Positions 21,501-28,315 of a DNA stretch of 64,000 bases are shown here, piece after piece (the stretch's first letter is position 1; the number at the start of each line of letters is the position of its first letter). This DNA comes from Azorhizobium doebereinerae UFLA1-100. Its GTDB lineage: Bacteria > Pseudomonadota > Alphaproteobacteria > Rhizobiales > Xanthobacteraceae. The DNA is taken from positions 62,001 to 126,000 of the forward strand of contig NZ_AXBA01000001.1 in the NCBI RefSeq assembly GCF_000473085.1, in the 5' to 3' direction. The translations under genes and the position numbers were made by a program. A model generated the notes under the pieces. It searched no databases. It had not been told where the DNA came from and saw only the letters and a list, made by a program, of their open reading frames with translations.

Positions 21501-24500
21501 CCGCCTCGGATCGGTCAAATCGAACCTCGGGCATGCCACCACGGCGGCAGGCATCACCAGCCTCGTCAAGGTGCTGCTGGCCCTCGGCCATCGCACTGTG
21601 CCGCCCTCGCTGCATTTCGGCACCGGCAACGGCGCCATCGCCTTCGCCGACGGGCCCTTCCGGGTCAATACCGGCGCCGAACCGTGGGGCCGCGGGGAGA
21701 TGCCCCGGCGGGCGGCCATCAGTTCGTTCGGCTTCAGCGGCACCAATGCCCATGTGGTCATTGAGGAGGCGCCCACACAGCCGACAGCCGAGGATGACGG
21801 GGCACCGCAGCTGATCGTCCTGTCGGGCCGCACCGCCGAGGATCTGCGCCGGCAGGCCGAGCGGCTGGCGGCGCATCTATCCGCCCGTTCGGGTCCGCGG
21901 CTGGCCGACGTGGCCTTCACCCTGGCGGCCGGGCGCACCCACCATCCGCACCGTCTCGCGCTGGTGGCGCATGACACGCAGGACGCCGCCGCCCGGCTGT
22001 CGCAATGGGCGGCGGGGCATGTTCCGGCCAGCGTGTTCGCCGGCGAGGTGCCGGACGGGGCGGGCGCCCCGCTTGTCGCGGATGCGGAAGCCGACGGTTT
22101 GACGGCGAACGGTGGCGGGGGGACAGCCCACCTCACCGAACTGGCGCGGGCCTTCATCGCCGGCGCGTCGTTGCCGGTCTCCCGGCTCTTCCCCGCTGGG
22201 GGCCGGCGCGTGCCGCTGCCTACCTATCCGTTCGCGGGACGCGCCCTGTGGGTGGAGGGCGTGCCGACGCCCACGGAGATGTCCGAGCGTCTGGCGGCAC
22301 GCCGGGCCACGCCGGGATCGGCAGGCGAGGGGCTCCAGTCGTTGTCCGTGCCGGCCGCCGCCTCGGCACCTGTGGATGCCAAGGTCAGCGCGGCAGCGGG
22401 TGGCGCGGACGCGCCGCGCCCGGCGGCGCGCGTGCACTTGGCGCCGGTCGCCTCCGCTTCGCCGGTCACAGTCTCGCCGCCCCGCGGCAAGGTCGCTCTC
22501 GCCCCGTTGGCGCCGGTTCCGCCCGGGCCCGCAGGGCGGCTCCGCGTCGAACCCGATGCGGAAGGCGTGCGCCATCTGGTGCTCGACGGGCCATGGGACC
22601 ACGTGACGAACGCGGCTCTTGCCGCCGCGCTGGCATCGGCGGGTACGGATGGCACTGTTCGTGCGGTGCTGGTGACACGGGACGATGCGCCCGGCGGCGA
22701 CCCGGCGGACGGACTGGAACTCGCTACAGCCCTGGCTGCCTGCCCAGTCCCCGTCGTCGCCGCCCTCGCGCAGGGCGGGGCAGGCGCCGCCGAGGCCGTC
22801 TCCCAGGCGTGCGATTTCCTCCTTCTCGGGCCGGACCGTGCGCCGTCGCACAGCAGCGGCATCCGGCACGTCCCGGCGGCCAGCCTTATGGCGGAAGGTT
22901 GGGCGCTTGCACGCCAGATCGCGTCCGCGCCGCGTGGCGCGCTGATCGAGCTGAAGCGGCACATGCCGCCGCGCCGGCCGACCGGCCCGCTCGCCAGCCC
23001 GCTGTCCGGCCTGATCGGTGATGCGCTTCCTCTGACGGGCCCTCCGGCGGCGGCGATCCGCCGGATCCCGCTGTCCTCTCCGGTCATGGCGCTGGAGGTG
23101 CATGGGGACGGCGTCGCCGTGCTGCGCATGCAGGAGCGGGCGCACAAGAACATGTTTACCGACGCCTTCATGGACGGCCTGTCGGAGGCGTTCGACGCCA
23201 TCGCCAGCGACGCCGCGCTGAAGGCGGTCGTGCTGACGGGTTTCGAGGGATATTTCGCCTGCGGCGGCACCCAGGGCGGCCTGGAGAGCCTTCAGCGCGG
23301 CGAAAGCCGTTTCACCGACCGCCGGATCTACAGCCTGCCGCTCAGCTGCCCCCTGCCGGTGCTCGCCGCCATGCAGGGCCACGCCATCGGCGCGGGCTGG
23401 TCACTGGGCATGTTCTGCGATCTCCAGGTCTTCGCCGCCGAGGGCATCTATCACAGCAATTATCTGACCCTCGGGTTCACGCCGGGGGCGGGCGCCACCC
23501 TGGTGTTTCCGGCGCGGCTCGGCGACGAACTCGGCCGGGAAGTGCTGTTCTCCGCCCATCCCTATCGCGGGCGGGAGCTCGCCGCGCGCGACGTCGGCCT
23601 GCGCGTGGTGCCGGCGGCGCAGGTGGAAGCTTCCGCCGTGGCGATCGCCCATGGCCTTGCCCGCCATCCCCGCGCCGCGCTCGAAGCCGCCAAGGCCGAA
23701 GGCGCGCGGCCGGTGCGCGCGCGCCTGGAGGCGACGCTGGCGGCGGAACTCGACCTGCACAGCCGCACTTTCGTGGGCAATCCGGAGGTGATGGCCCGCA
23801 TCCGCGCCGCGTTCGGCGTGCCCGCCGAGGAAGCGGCCGCGCCCCGCATCACGGCCCGGCCACGCGGCGACGTGCGGCGGGACCTGGTGGCCTGCCTTGC
23901 GGACGACCTGATGATCGCACCGCAGGAGGTGCGTGACGGCGCCACCTTCCTTGAACTGGGGCTCGATTCCATCCTGGCGGTCACCTTCGTCCGGCACTTG
24001 AACGGCCGGTTCGGCCTCTCCCTGCCGGCCACGGCGGTCTATGCGCACCCCACCGTGGGCGCGCTGGTGGATCACGTGGCCGCGCTGGCCGTCGGCGAGA
24101 CGGCGGGACACCATGTGCAGGCGCCTTCCGCCGCACCCGCGCCGGATGAGAACGCTTCGGCTTGGCAGGCCGTGCGCGAAGCGGTTGCCGCGCAACTGGC
24201 CGAAACCGCGCGCCCAGCGGTGGCCGTCGCGGGAAGTCCCGAACGCGACGGGGCGACTGATCGAGCGGCGGTGCGGGCCGCCCTGGTGGCGCATCTGGCC
24301 GAGGAACTGGCCAACGATCCGGCCGATGTTCGCGACAGCGCCAGCTTCCTGGAGCTTGGTCTCGACAGCATCCTGGCCGTCACCTGGATCCGCCGGTTGA
24401 ATGCCGCTTTCGGCCTCTCCCTGCCGGCCACCGCCGTCTATGCGCATCCCACCGTCGGAGCGATGGTGGACCATGTGGCGGGCCTGAAGCCGAAGCTGCC

Positions 24501-26997
24501 CGTCGAGCGGGCGCAGCCCCGTGAGGCGGAAAGCCCGGCGGGCATGCCCGACACGGATCGCCGCCCCTCTGCCCCCGCCGTCCGGTCGACGCCGGAGCGG
24601 GAGGCCGTCGCCATCATCGGCGCCGCAGGCCGCTTTCCCGAGGCGCCCGATCTCGGCGCCTTCTGGGACAACATCGCCGCCGGCCGCGACTGCATCCGCG
24701 AAGTCCCCCCGGAGCGCTGGGACATCGCGGCGCATTTCGATCCCGATCCGCTGGCGCCGGGCAAGACCTATTGCAAGTGGATGGGCGTCCTCGACGAGGT
24801 GGAGCTGTTCGATCCGCAGTTCTTCACCATCACGCCGCGCGAAGCGGAGCTGATGGACCCGCAGCAGCGCCTGTTCCTCGAACACGCCTGGCATGCCATC
24901 GAGGACGCCGCGATCGATCCCTACACGCTGGCCGGCGGCGCCTGCGGGGTGTTCGTCGGCTCCGGGCCGAGCGGCTACGCGGACCGTATCACCGAGCGCA
25001 ACGCTTACAGCCTGCTGGGCAATTCGGGCTCGATCCTCGCCGCCCGCATCGCCTACATGCTGGACCTGCACGGCCCGGCCGTGTCGCTGGACACCGCCTG
25101 CTCCAGCTCGCTGGTGGCCATCGCGGAGGCCTGCAACAGCTTGGCGCTGGGCGATTGCGACCTCGCGCTGGCGGGTGGGGCCAGCGTGCTCATCGGCCCG
25201 TCCATGTTCATCGACACCGCCAAGGTCAGCATGCTGTCGCGGGACGGGCGGTGCTTCACCTTCGATGCGCGGGCCAACGGCTTCGTCCCGGGCGAGGGCG
25301 TCGGGGTCGTGGTGCTGAAGCGCCTGTCCGACGCCCAGCGCGACGGCGATCCCATCCGCGCGATCATCCGCGGCTGGGGCGTGAACCAGGACGGCCGCAC
25401 CAACGGCATCACCGCCCCCAATCCCAAGGCCCAGACGCGGCTGCTCCAGACCGTCTACGACCGCTTCGGCATCGCCCCCGCCAGCATCGGCCTGATGGAA
25501 TGCCACGGCACCGGCACGCCGCTGGGCGATCCCATGGAGGTGGAGGGGCTGGCCGGCGCCTTTGCCGGCAGTGCCGGCACCTGCGCGCTGGGATCGGTGA
25601 AGAGCAATGTGGGCCACCTGCTGGCCGCCGCCGGCGTGGCGGGCGCGCTCAAGGCCATGCTGGCGCTGGAGCATGCCGAGCTGCCGCCCACCATCCATGT
25701 GGCGAAGCCGAACCCCGACATCCTGCTCGACGGCACACCCTTCCGGCTCAACACCGCGCGCACGCCCTGGGTTGCCGGCACGGGGCCGCGCCGCGTCGGC
25801 GTGAGCGCCTTCGGCTTCAGCGGCACCAATGCCCATCTGGTGCTGGAAGAGGCGCCGGCGCGGGCCAAGCCGGCCACCGGGACGGGCGATCTGGTGCTGC
25901 CCTTGTCCGCGCGGACCGCCGAGCGCCTCGCCGCCTATGCGGAACGCCTGGAACGCCACGTGGTGGCGCACGCGGACCTCGACCTCGCCGGGCTGGCGGC
26001 GACCTTCCAGCAGGGTCGCACTGCCTTCCCATGCCGTGCGGCCATCGTGTTCCGGAACCGGGAGGCGCTTCGCGCCGGGCTCAGTGATGTGGCGTCGGGC
26101 CGCGCTCCCCGGGGGGCGGGCGATCATGAACTGGCGCGGCGCTGGACCGACGGGGAGACCATCTCCTGGCCGCCGGCTGCCGGCCGCCGGCTGTCCGCGC
26201 CAGGCTATCCGTTCGCCCGCGTCCGCTGCTGGATCGAGGCTCCGGAGCCTGCGATTGCAGTGCCCGCCACACCTCCCGCAGCCGGGCGACCGGCCCGTGT
26301 CTTCGGGCTCGAACTGGCCGAACTGGCCCGCGCCGCCGGCGCGCAGGCGGCTGGCCGGCCTGTGCGCGGCGTGACGCATCTGGTCTGGGGCAAGCCGGCA
26401 CCAGCGGGCGACATGAAGATCAACGTGCGGGCCGATGCGGACGGCTGGCTCTATGACGTGCTGGCGGACGGGTCGGACGTGCCGTGCCACGTGGGCGCGC
26501 TGCTGCTGGACGAGGGGCAGGACGTCGGTTTCGCCATGCCCGCCACCCTGGCGACGGCTCCTGACGGCGCAGATGCGACCGCCGCCTGGCGGCAGTTTTC
26601 CGCCCGGGCCGGCGCGGAGGCCGTGGCGCTGGAAGCCTGCATCGCCCGGTTGCGGCGGCGCGAGGGGGGCCTTGAGGCTGAATTGCGGCGTCCCGCAGGG
26701 GCGGCGGCGAGCCTGGACGGCGACCTCCTGGCTCTGCTCTGGCGTCTGCTGGCTTTCGCCCGCACCAACGGCCACGCCCCGCCGCCCGCGCACCCTTATG
26801 CGCTGGAGCGGTACGTTGCCGAGGCGCCGCTGACACGCGACATGATGATCCGTATCCACGGTGCCGAAGGGGATGGCGGCGTCGCCATCAGCCTCCACGA
26901 TCTGGACGGCCGTCCGCTGCTCTGGCTGGACGGCCTGCTGACCCGGCGGGCCGAAGACCTCGCCGATCTCGATCTCGCGCCACGGGGGCAGCCATGA
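6550..26997 (+). CDS. trans-AT polyketide synthase 1, modules 1-5 and the KS of module 6
   Basis: A 6,815-residue megasynthase with no AT domain. GTG start at 6550 in a GTGA overlap with the AT-ER gene; a longer in-frame start adds arginine-rich non-homologous residues. M1: KS (Cys183, His318, His364), DH (His630, Asp794), KR (GGAGGLG from 1079, Tyr1218), ACP (Ser1377). M2: KS (Cys1638), DH-like branching domain without His/Asp, ACP (Ser2406). M3: KS (Cys2651), KR (Tyr3264), ACP (Ser3405). M4: KS (Cys3653) with an inserted ACP-like domain, C-methyltransferase (LEIGAGSGG from about 4340), ACP (Ser4585). M5: KS (Cys4824), degenerate ECH, intact ECH2, ACP doublet (Ser5807, Ser5940). M6: KS (Cys6184, His6319, His6356), then a truncated DH-like end and no ACP. 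All six KS domains keep Cys-His-His. The stop overlaps the next start (ATGA). The start is inferred to be malonamyl, giving a glutarimide head group. Confidence 0.95.
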   Translation: MTSAFLPGGRAHADAPIAIIGIGLRLPGAETLDGFWAHLAAGRSLISQVPQRRWDAAALHGDPARGKTNSIWGGFVQDADGFDPAFFNISPREAAWMDPQQRFALETAWSAIEDAGLRARDLKGSRTGVYVGVCHWDYAELIEKETTALDAYTPTGIAFSIIANRVSHFFDFHGPSIANDTACSASLVALYEAVRDLQNGDCELALAGGVNLCWSPNHFIVFAKSGMLSRDGRAKAFDARADGYVRGEGGAMLLLKPLARALADGDPIHAVIRGIGTNHGGHTSSLTVTNPQAQATLIAEVHRAAGVAPDTVSYIEAHGPGTPLGDPIEITGLKAAFRQRSAETGVEPAPGTCGIGSVKTNIGHLEGAAGVAGIAKVLAALRHGVLPPNVGFETLNPLIALEGTPFRIQASATPWPRDPARPRRAGVSSFGFGGTNAHVLIEDAPIGPLAAPDAGEPVILPLSARTSERLRAYAERLADFLGTFDGAIRDLAWTFQTGREVWDCRVAFVGSDVSALRAAVAAFLGGEDDERVRQAGGSQPLALDGARHTADMWVAGADVTWADLAGMPPPRRIFAPTYPFARERHWFDPGLGVKDPEAAQHPLLHRNLSGFDAQRYVTRLSGSEMFWAEHHVNGVQVLPGVVALEMARAAFALATGRDGPMRLEDLVWARPIRAGNGPVELSIRLDRDDTGTRFAITAPDAAGGTGTAATGRIAPADGTGAPLDLAALRARATAVLTPEACYARLEASGVVLGPSFQVLSDVRAGDGVVLAALKLPRRLAASLDAFQLHPLLMDAAIQAWVALDPDAPAGAAIPFACGRITVYGPCTPGMWACVRRTGKAVDGLVQLDIDLADSEGRICVAFRNLVLRQSAAQSAAQSAARDPEVPAAQTQPADAVIYAVPAWEPAPLESVPPGFDTEVLLVGFPPDFALDLAGRTGLPVTALPDGFGADEASASAALFLAAHAHVARLLASKPARPRQVLVMVGEGVSPVAAAPLAALVKTAAMEHPRVFGALVRVDGPADAARLSRLVDAERGRADRHPELRYGPDDHRSALRFSPKSLPAAPVPDLSVEGVYWITGGAGGLGLIFARALAAQGARRIVLSGRAPQVDVAVLEPFWAEGIDLRYAPCDVSLETDVARLVAWIAAEVGPLKGVIHAAGVLDDGYILGADPARLAAVMAPKMAGAGHIDAATRGADLDFLVLFSSVAGVFGNAGQAAYAGANAFLDAFAIRRAALVARGERRGATHAIAWPLWAEGGMQVADVFRAELTRRFGTTPLPADAGVAALWQVIGSGEPCTAVLHGDAGRIAELLAPSARPAAPAPAVQHPAEHPADLGSPPPDLAPRVVDLLKEMFAEAVQMDAGRIRAGTPLVEYGLDSIVILELTARLERLLGPLPKTLFFEYLDLASLAAHLTEEYGPALAAALQSAAPQSAGPAPSGAAAAATPDPSMSEAPPARPQERPAASTHDIAIVGLSLRVAKAADQDAFWDLLSQGLHGFEAVPAERWDHAALLHGERDILGKTVVKTGAFLPDIDKFDPRYFRIAQYEAELMSPEVRLFLEASVEAFEDAGYSREYMQAKLGGDVAVIVGSMTNEYDLYGFQNMLLRGALASGSYTGTVPNMVSYYYGFTGPSYFLDTMCSASATCIHEAVHMLRGGRCRMALAGGVSLLLHPQKLIATSQEHFTSKTAEVIRGYGLGADGTILGEGVGALVLKTLADAERDGDHVYGVIRGTGISNAGVRNGFTVPSPAQQAAAIQQALDDAGMDPATIGYVEGHGSGTALGDPIEMKALTLAYGKGGAQRQSIPIGTVKSNIAHLLAASGLAGVAKVLAQLRHGQIAPSLHAETLNPNIPFADTPFYVARTLMPWPRLHDADGRELPRRAGVTSIGAGGMNSHILIEEHVAAPRQAAFTGPQAVVLSAMTPERLAAWIARLAAYLEAHDELDVADVAYTLQVGRNALPCRLAFAAASRADLLARLGEALSDPRTVRGGHFTASILDVEARTEPADIGEAMLAGDFARLGSAWAEGAAIDWDAVHGRPLPRRVSLPPYPFEKVRCWYPEYEGAPSVVRPLGAREKLHPLVGRNGSDLSGVRFATDLHLDELRDYAFTDARRPDLLPTAVVEMALAAGQLAGLSGRLAVRALRVERAVAWADVRKIAFAVTPLAGERVAVRLDACGADGVPAPFARAEVGLEAPIQASAVSLATLRTEALRTLSAAEVRATLADGGRRFGPYLDVVDVAVVGRDGTVLCTVQTDGPAQDHYKQNVIWPAALLGAAFQALILGGQGGERLALAAVEHASGDAASLAHVTHVLARVAGGNPGGEILFLDGEGTVRGAWTGIRLKPADRLADEIEAPPLVPTPEPQSVPATAPAVPQALLGPVLAVAADILKFPADALNPRATFYDLGFDSITLTHFASALTERFGIAISPALFFHCEHAQALAAHLAGQGAAAPSASPPSASPVAAAPERTPPAQPMRAADSVVRAPAEARVAIVGLALRVPGADTPEAFFDRLLAGDDLTGALPMERYDGAYARRMAAAAFPKRGGFLGDIDRFDAAFFRISPVEAARMDPQQRLMLETGWRALEKAGYAPEDLPRETGVFVGVSGRDYASLLEASGVPQDGYAATGNSLAMVANRLSFFLDLHGPSEAVDTACSSSLVALLRAAEAVRSGRCPMALVGGVNLALAAEGFEGPHQAGMLSPDGRCKAFSRAADGYGRGEGALALVLKPLDAAERDGDAILGVIAGGAENHGGRAGALTAPNANAQADLVCRAMAGLDPAGIGYIEAHGTGTALGDPVEVEGLRLAYDALLAGRSREDISIGLGTVKSNIGHLEAAAGLAGIAKVLMALARGELPPTLHCVEANPHMVLKGTPFHLVRARTPWPRRTDEAGRPQPRRAGVSSFGFGGSNAHVVLEEAPLGAPMPRRRPLPPRSFAQTRFWLPATGREPAPAAPEVVMLAPCWVGRPLPLGAEAPPRRLILSAGVALPPDAGALALAPEEDKPGARYRAATLRLLELLRAEISGARRGPLLVQLAVPLAGDDGLMAGLGAVLDTAALEHPDIRGQVVSLEAMPPAAAADVLAREALSGTARVRYRAGRREVLEWRDPPAGEPVWPGWRPNGVYLLTGGMGGLGRRLARHIAEAAPGAVLVLAGSSALDAARSEELAALGRLGASASYAQVDVADAAAVAALIGDILRRHGALHAVFHCAGTLRDRSIAFKTAAEAAAVLAPKVDGALALRSACAGLPLDALVLFSSLAGAVGNVGQADYAAANGFLDALAAQDGAPLLAVNWPLWQGGGMQADARVEAALFARMGQRPLSTAAGFAALERALRLGASRVAVVAGEEPAIRAFFAGRSAAAPAQEVPDAADDKALNVQTTEALRRLFARVSGHAPDAIDPAATLDTYGIDSLMVTALNRELGQAFAGLSRTLFFEHRTLRALAGRLVSERAADCRAWTGAAVVHSGGTASAVPMPSQATVSGQAPIAIIGMSGSYPGAPDLDAFWANLVAGRDMVGEVPAERWALDGFFEPDPARAVTEGKSYAKWGAFLEGFCDFDPLFFKIAPREAAAMDPQERLFLMAAWAASEDGGYSPARFAARHGGKVGVFVGVTKTGFALYPPFEVEGGAVVHPRTSFASIANRVSFAMDLNGPSLPFDTMCSSSLTALHAACEALRAGDCELALAGGVNLYLHPANFVELSAARMLSAGGRCRSFGAGGDGFVPGEGVGCLLLKPLARALADGDRIHAVIRGSAVNHGGRTNGYTVPNPDAQRAVIRAALDEAGLSARDVSYVEAHGTGTELGDPIEVAGLTQAFRADTADRGYCGLGAVKSGIGHLEAAAGIAGVTKVLLQMRHATLAPTLHATEPNPNLDLDLDASPFVLQRTAAPWTAERRIAGVSSFGAGGANAHVVLEAWPAPARPDAPADATVHLLPLSARTPERLREAAARLLAFLEAGASPGAPVAARDLSAQGARLRAELATLLSVGPEEIDLREPFDAMGLDALQRLALHHWLDTNLDAPLGPDALRDGICPEDLLALLPARAGETSADRPALADIALTLQVGREPMAARLAIAACSHGEVSAALRAYLDGRTDHPGLHVGGPAGTAPATPLARADAGDLASLAARWIAQGRHDHMLGLWVDGAPVDWDSLPRPAGGVIVSLPTYPFARDRFWLPGVGDDGIDAALAESLAAEPPGRGALIDANAALERALAPLLRAVLRNVEPAAITPGFAPWRAALDRLLADHPGAQAPSLDAAWAAWDHFKAALASPSAQVALAETTLRSLGDILTGARAATAVMFPAGKLDLVEAVYSRNDTASRFNAVLAQAAADALARRRAAAPQAGLRILEIGAGSGGTTAPVLRALAPLVGAIADYRFTDVSRAFLLRAEQRFRPQAPFLSTALFDVERRPEGQDVALAGYDLVIAANVLHATADIARTLAHVRQVMAPGGILLLNETSRATLFTHVTFGLLDGWWRFTDAHLRIPGTPSLTAAAWRQALEAEGLRWVAGSPQGERTLGQQVIAARAPAAPQRGQARPPASVSARPAMVEPAQAGPETTSARLRETLRREVAHTLNIAEAAVDVAAPFADYGLDSILGAELVDRLRRALGVTLDHTRLFDFSSVVRLERHLLAEHPGLAAETPDAPPAASPAAVESIPAVVRTIGERAGGQEPIAIIGMSGRFARSPDLDALWTHLEAGHDLVEPVTRFDLDPLQAAAPPGTFGRHGSFIEGIERFDAAFFGISGIEARHMDPQQRLFLEEAWKALEHAGHGGADMIGRRCGVFVGCSAGDYQELFRTQPPAQAFWGNTSSLIPARIAYALDLKGPAVAVDTACSSSLVALHLACQSLWRGESELALAGGVFVQCTDRFYRYANGAGMLSPSGRCAAFGAGADGMVPGEGVAAVLLRPLSAALADGDTVHGLVVAAGVNQDGATNGITAPSAVSQERLMREVYEQFGIDPAGITLVEAHGTGTSLGDPIEYAALARVFAGRTGVRLGSVKSNLGHATTAAGITSLVKVLLALGHRTVPPSLHFGTGNGAIAFADGPFRVNTGAEPWGRGEMPRRAAISSFGFSGTNAHVVIEEAPTQPTAEDDGAPQLIVLSGRTAEDLRRQAERLAAHLSARSGPRLADVAFTLAAGRTHHPHRLALVAHDTQDAAARLSQWAAGHVPASVFAGEVPDGAGAPLVADAEADGLTANGGGGTAHLTELARAFIAGASLPVSRLFPAGGRRVPLPTYPFAGRALWVEGVPTPTEMSERLAARRATPGSAGEGLQSLSVPAAASAPVDAKVSAAAGGADAPRPAARVHLAPVASASPVTVSPPRGKVALAPLAPVPPGPAGRLRVEPDAEGVRHLVLDGPWDHVTNAALAAALASAGTDGTVRAVLVTRDDAPGGDPADGLELATALAACPVPVVAALAQGGAGAAEAVSQACDFLLLGPDRAPSHSSGIRHVPAASLMAEGWALARQIASAPRGALIELKRHMPPRRPTGPLASPLSGLIGDALPLTGPPAAAIRRIPLSSPVMALEVHGDGVAVLRMQERAHKNMFTDAFMDGLSEAFDAIASDAALKAVVLTGFEGYFACGGTQGGLESLQRGESRFTDRRIYSLPLSCPLPVLAAMQGHAIGAGWSLGMFCDLQVFAAEGIYHSNYLTLGFTPGAGATLVFPARLGDELGREVLFSAHPYRGRELAARDVGLRVVPAAQVEASAVAIAHGLARHPRAALEAAKAEGARPVRARLEATLAAELDLHSRTFVGNPEVMARIRAAFGVPAEEAAAPRITARPRGDVRRDLVACLADDLMIAPQEVRDGATFLELGLDSILAVTFVRHLNGRFGLSLPATAVYAHPTVGALVDHVAALAVGETAGHHVQAPSAAPAPDENASAWQAVREAVAAQLAETARPAVAVAGSPERDGATDRAAVRAALVAHLAEELANDPADVRDSASFLELGLDSILAVTWIRRLNAAFGLSLPATAVYAHPTVGAMVDHVAGLKPKLPVERAQPREAESPAGMPDTDRRPSAPAVRSTPEREAVAIIGAAGRFPEAPDLGAFWDNIAAGRDCIREVPPERWDIAAHFDPDPLAPGKTYCKWMGVLDEVELFDPQFFTITPREAELMDPQQRLFLEHAWHAIEDAAIDPYTLAGGACGVFVGSGPSGYADRITERNAYSLLGNSGSILAARIAYMLDLHGPAVSLDTACSSSLVAIAEACNSLALGDCDLALAGGASVLIGPSMFIDTAKVSMLSRDGRCFTFDARANGFVPGEGVGVVVLKRLSDAQRDGDPIRAIIRGWGVNQDGRTNGITAPNPKAQTRLLQTVYDRFGIAPASIGLMECHGTGTPLGDPMEVEGLAGAFAGSAGTCALGSVKSNVGHLLAAAGVAGALKAMLALEHAELPPTIHVAKPNPDILLDGTPFRLNTARTPWVAGTGPRRVGVSAFGFSGTNAHLVLEEAPARAKPATGTGDLVLPLSARTAERLAAYAERLERHVVAHADLDLAGLAATFQQGRTAFPCRAAIVFRNREALRAGLSDVASGRAPRGAGDHELARRWTDGETISWPPAAGRRLSAPGYPFARVRCWIEAPEPAIAVPATPPAAGRPARVFGLELAELARAAGAQAAGRPVRGVTHLVWGKPAPAGDMKINVRADADGWLYDVLADGSDVPCHVGALLLDEGQDVGFAMPATLATAPDGADATAAWRQFSARAGAEAVALEACIARLRRREGGLEAELRRPAGAAASLDGDLLALLWRLLAFARTNGHAPPPAHPYALERYVAEAPLTRDMMIRIHGAEGDGGVAISLHDLDGRPLLWLDGLLTRRAEDLADLDLAPRGQP
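12769..13575 (+). other. module 2 branching (B/X) domain, DH fold without catalytic residues
   Basis: About residues 2074-2342 of PKS1. The stretch aligns with DH domains, but the catalytic His is Tyr2103 (RDYAFTD where DHxVxG is expected) and the Asp of HPxxxD is replaced by Gly2271 (PAALLGAAFQ). Module 2 also lacks a KR. KS-(dead DH)-ACP is the layout of RhiE-type branching modules, where malonate attacks the enoyl intermediate in a vinylogous Michael addition. In glutarimide synthases the same module closes the imide ring. The function is inferred from family and position. Confidence 0.72.
18418..18657 (+). other. ACP-like insertion in the module 4 KS flank, Ser replaced by Ala
   Basis: About residues 3957-4035 of PKS1. 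The stretch has ACP character (RLRAELATLLSV, then FDAMGLDALQRLALHHWL) but carries Ala3995 where the phosphopantetheine Ser should be (GLDA for GLDS). It interrupts the linker after the KS, between the LSARTPERLREAAARLLAFLE helix and the ADIALTLQVGRE strand that are contiguous in the other modules of this protein. It cannot carry a phosphopantetheine arm and so should be structural or a docking element. Confidence 0.7.
22530..24470 (+). other. module 5 beta-branching cassette: ECH*, PksI-type ECH2, ACP doublet
   Basis: Residues about 5329-5474 of PKS1 look like a short, eroded crotonase fold. Residues about 5510-5757 are a full crotonase very close to the PksI-type ECH2 decarboxylase: MQERAHKN, GYFACGGTQGGLESLQ, AAMQGHAIGAGW and GFTPGAGAT. 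Two near-identical ACPs follow, Ser5807 and Ser5940. The second has Trp5946 six residues after the Ser (DSILAVTW), the position known to flag ACPs for beta-branching; the first has Phe5813 there. ECH2 removes CO2 from a glutaconyl-type branch to leave a methyl or exomethylene group. Confidence 0.82.
26299..26994 (+). other. truncated DH-like C-terminus of PKS1 (module 6)
   Basis: Residues about 6584-6815. The VTHLVWGKP and GVAISLHDLDGRPLLWLDGL segments match the body and end of DH domains. The first strand with HxxxGxxxxP is missing (VFGLELAELARAAG stands in its place), and no HPxxxD is visible. The protein then stops with no ACP; the matching ACP opens PKS2, on the other side of the monooxygenase gene. 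A dead DH next to an oxygenase is a recurring layout of trans-AT oxygen-insertion modules. Confidence 0.6.
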
Positions 26998-28315
26998 GTG
27001 TGGGTAAGATCGCCATCATCGGAGGCGGGCCCACGGGCATCGGCGTCGGCCGGGAACTGGCCGACGCCGGCCTCGACTTCGAGATATTCGAGGCGGAGGC
27101 CGATTTCGGCGGCGTGTGGAACGCGGATGCGGACTGCGGACGCACCTATGCCTCGCTCCACCTCATCTCGCCGAAGTTCAACACCCAGGTGCAGGACTTT
27201 CCGATGCCGGACGACTATCCGGCCTATCCGAGCCATGCGCTCATGCTGCGCTACATCCGTTCCTACGCGCAGGCGTTCGGGCTCTACGGCAAGGCAAGGT
27301 TCAACGCGCCGGTGCGGCGCCTCGCGCGCGAGGCGGGCGGCTGGCGGGTGACCAGCGGCGACGGCTTCAGCGCCGTCTATCCCCTGGTGGTCATCGCCAC
27401 CGGCCTGCAATGCAAGCCGCTCTATCCGGACCCCGCCTATCCCGGCGCCTTCGAGGGCGAGACGCTGCACACCCGCCACTACAAGTCGGGCGACCAGCTG
27501 CGCGGGCGGCGCGTGCTGGTGGTGGGCGGCGGCAATTCCGGCTGCGACGTGGCGGTGGATGCCGTGCATCACGCGGCGTCGGTGATCCACAGCACGCGGC
27601 GGGGCTATTATTACCAGCCCAAGTTCATCGGCGGAAAGCCGACGCCGCAATGGATGATGGAGCTGGGCGGCAAGTTCGCCACCAAGGAGGAAACCCTCGC
27701 CTATGTGGAGGAGGTGTTCCGCCTTGCCGGCTATGACGGCGCCGACTACGGGCTGCCCCGGCCGGACTATGCGCTCGATGCCGCCCATCCCGTGATGAAC
27801 TCGCTGGTGCTCTACCACATCGGCCATGGCGACATCCGGCCCAAGGGCGATGTGGCGGCGTTCGAAGGCCGCACCGTGCGCTTCGCGGACGGTTCTCTGG
27901 AGGAGGTGGACACGGTGGTCTATGCCACCGGCTACCAGCGCGATTTCTCCTTCCTCGATCCCGGCGAGCTGGAATGGAAAGACGGCATTCCCGACCTCTT
28001 CCTGCATTCCGTGCCGCGCAATCATGACGACCTGCTGTTCATGGGCTTCATCAACGCCGCCGGCGGGCTGGGCGACGGGCTGAAGACGCAGGGGCTGTTC
28101 GTGCGCGACTATGCACGAGCCTTCTTCGGCCGCACGCGCGGGCTCGCCGCCTTCCTCGCTGCCAAGACGGTGGATGCGCCGGACCTGGGGCAGGACTATT
28201 TCATCGCCTCCCGCCGCCATCTCTTCGAAGCCGACCTCTGGAAGCTGCTGGGCCAGATGCGCAAGTATCGCGACCTGCTCGCCTCGGGCGAGGGGCCGGG
28301 CATGGTGGCGGCCCA

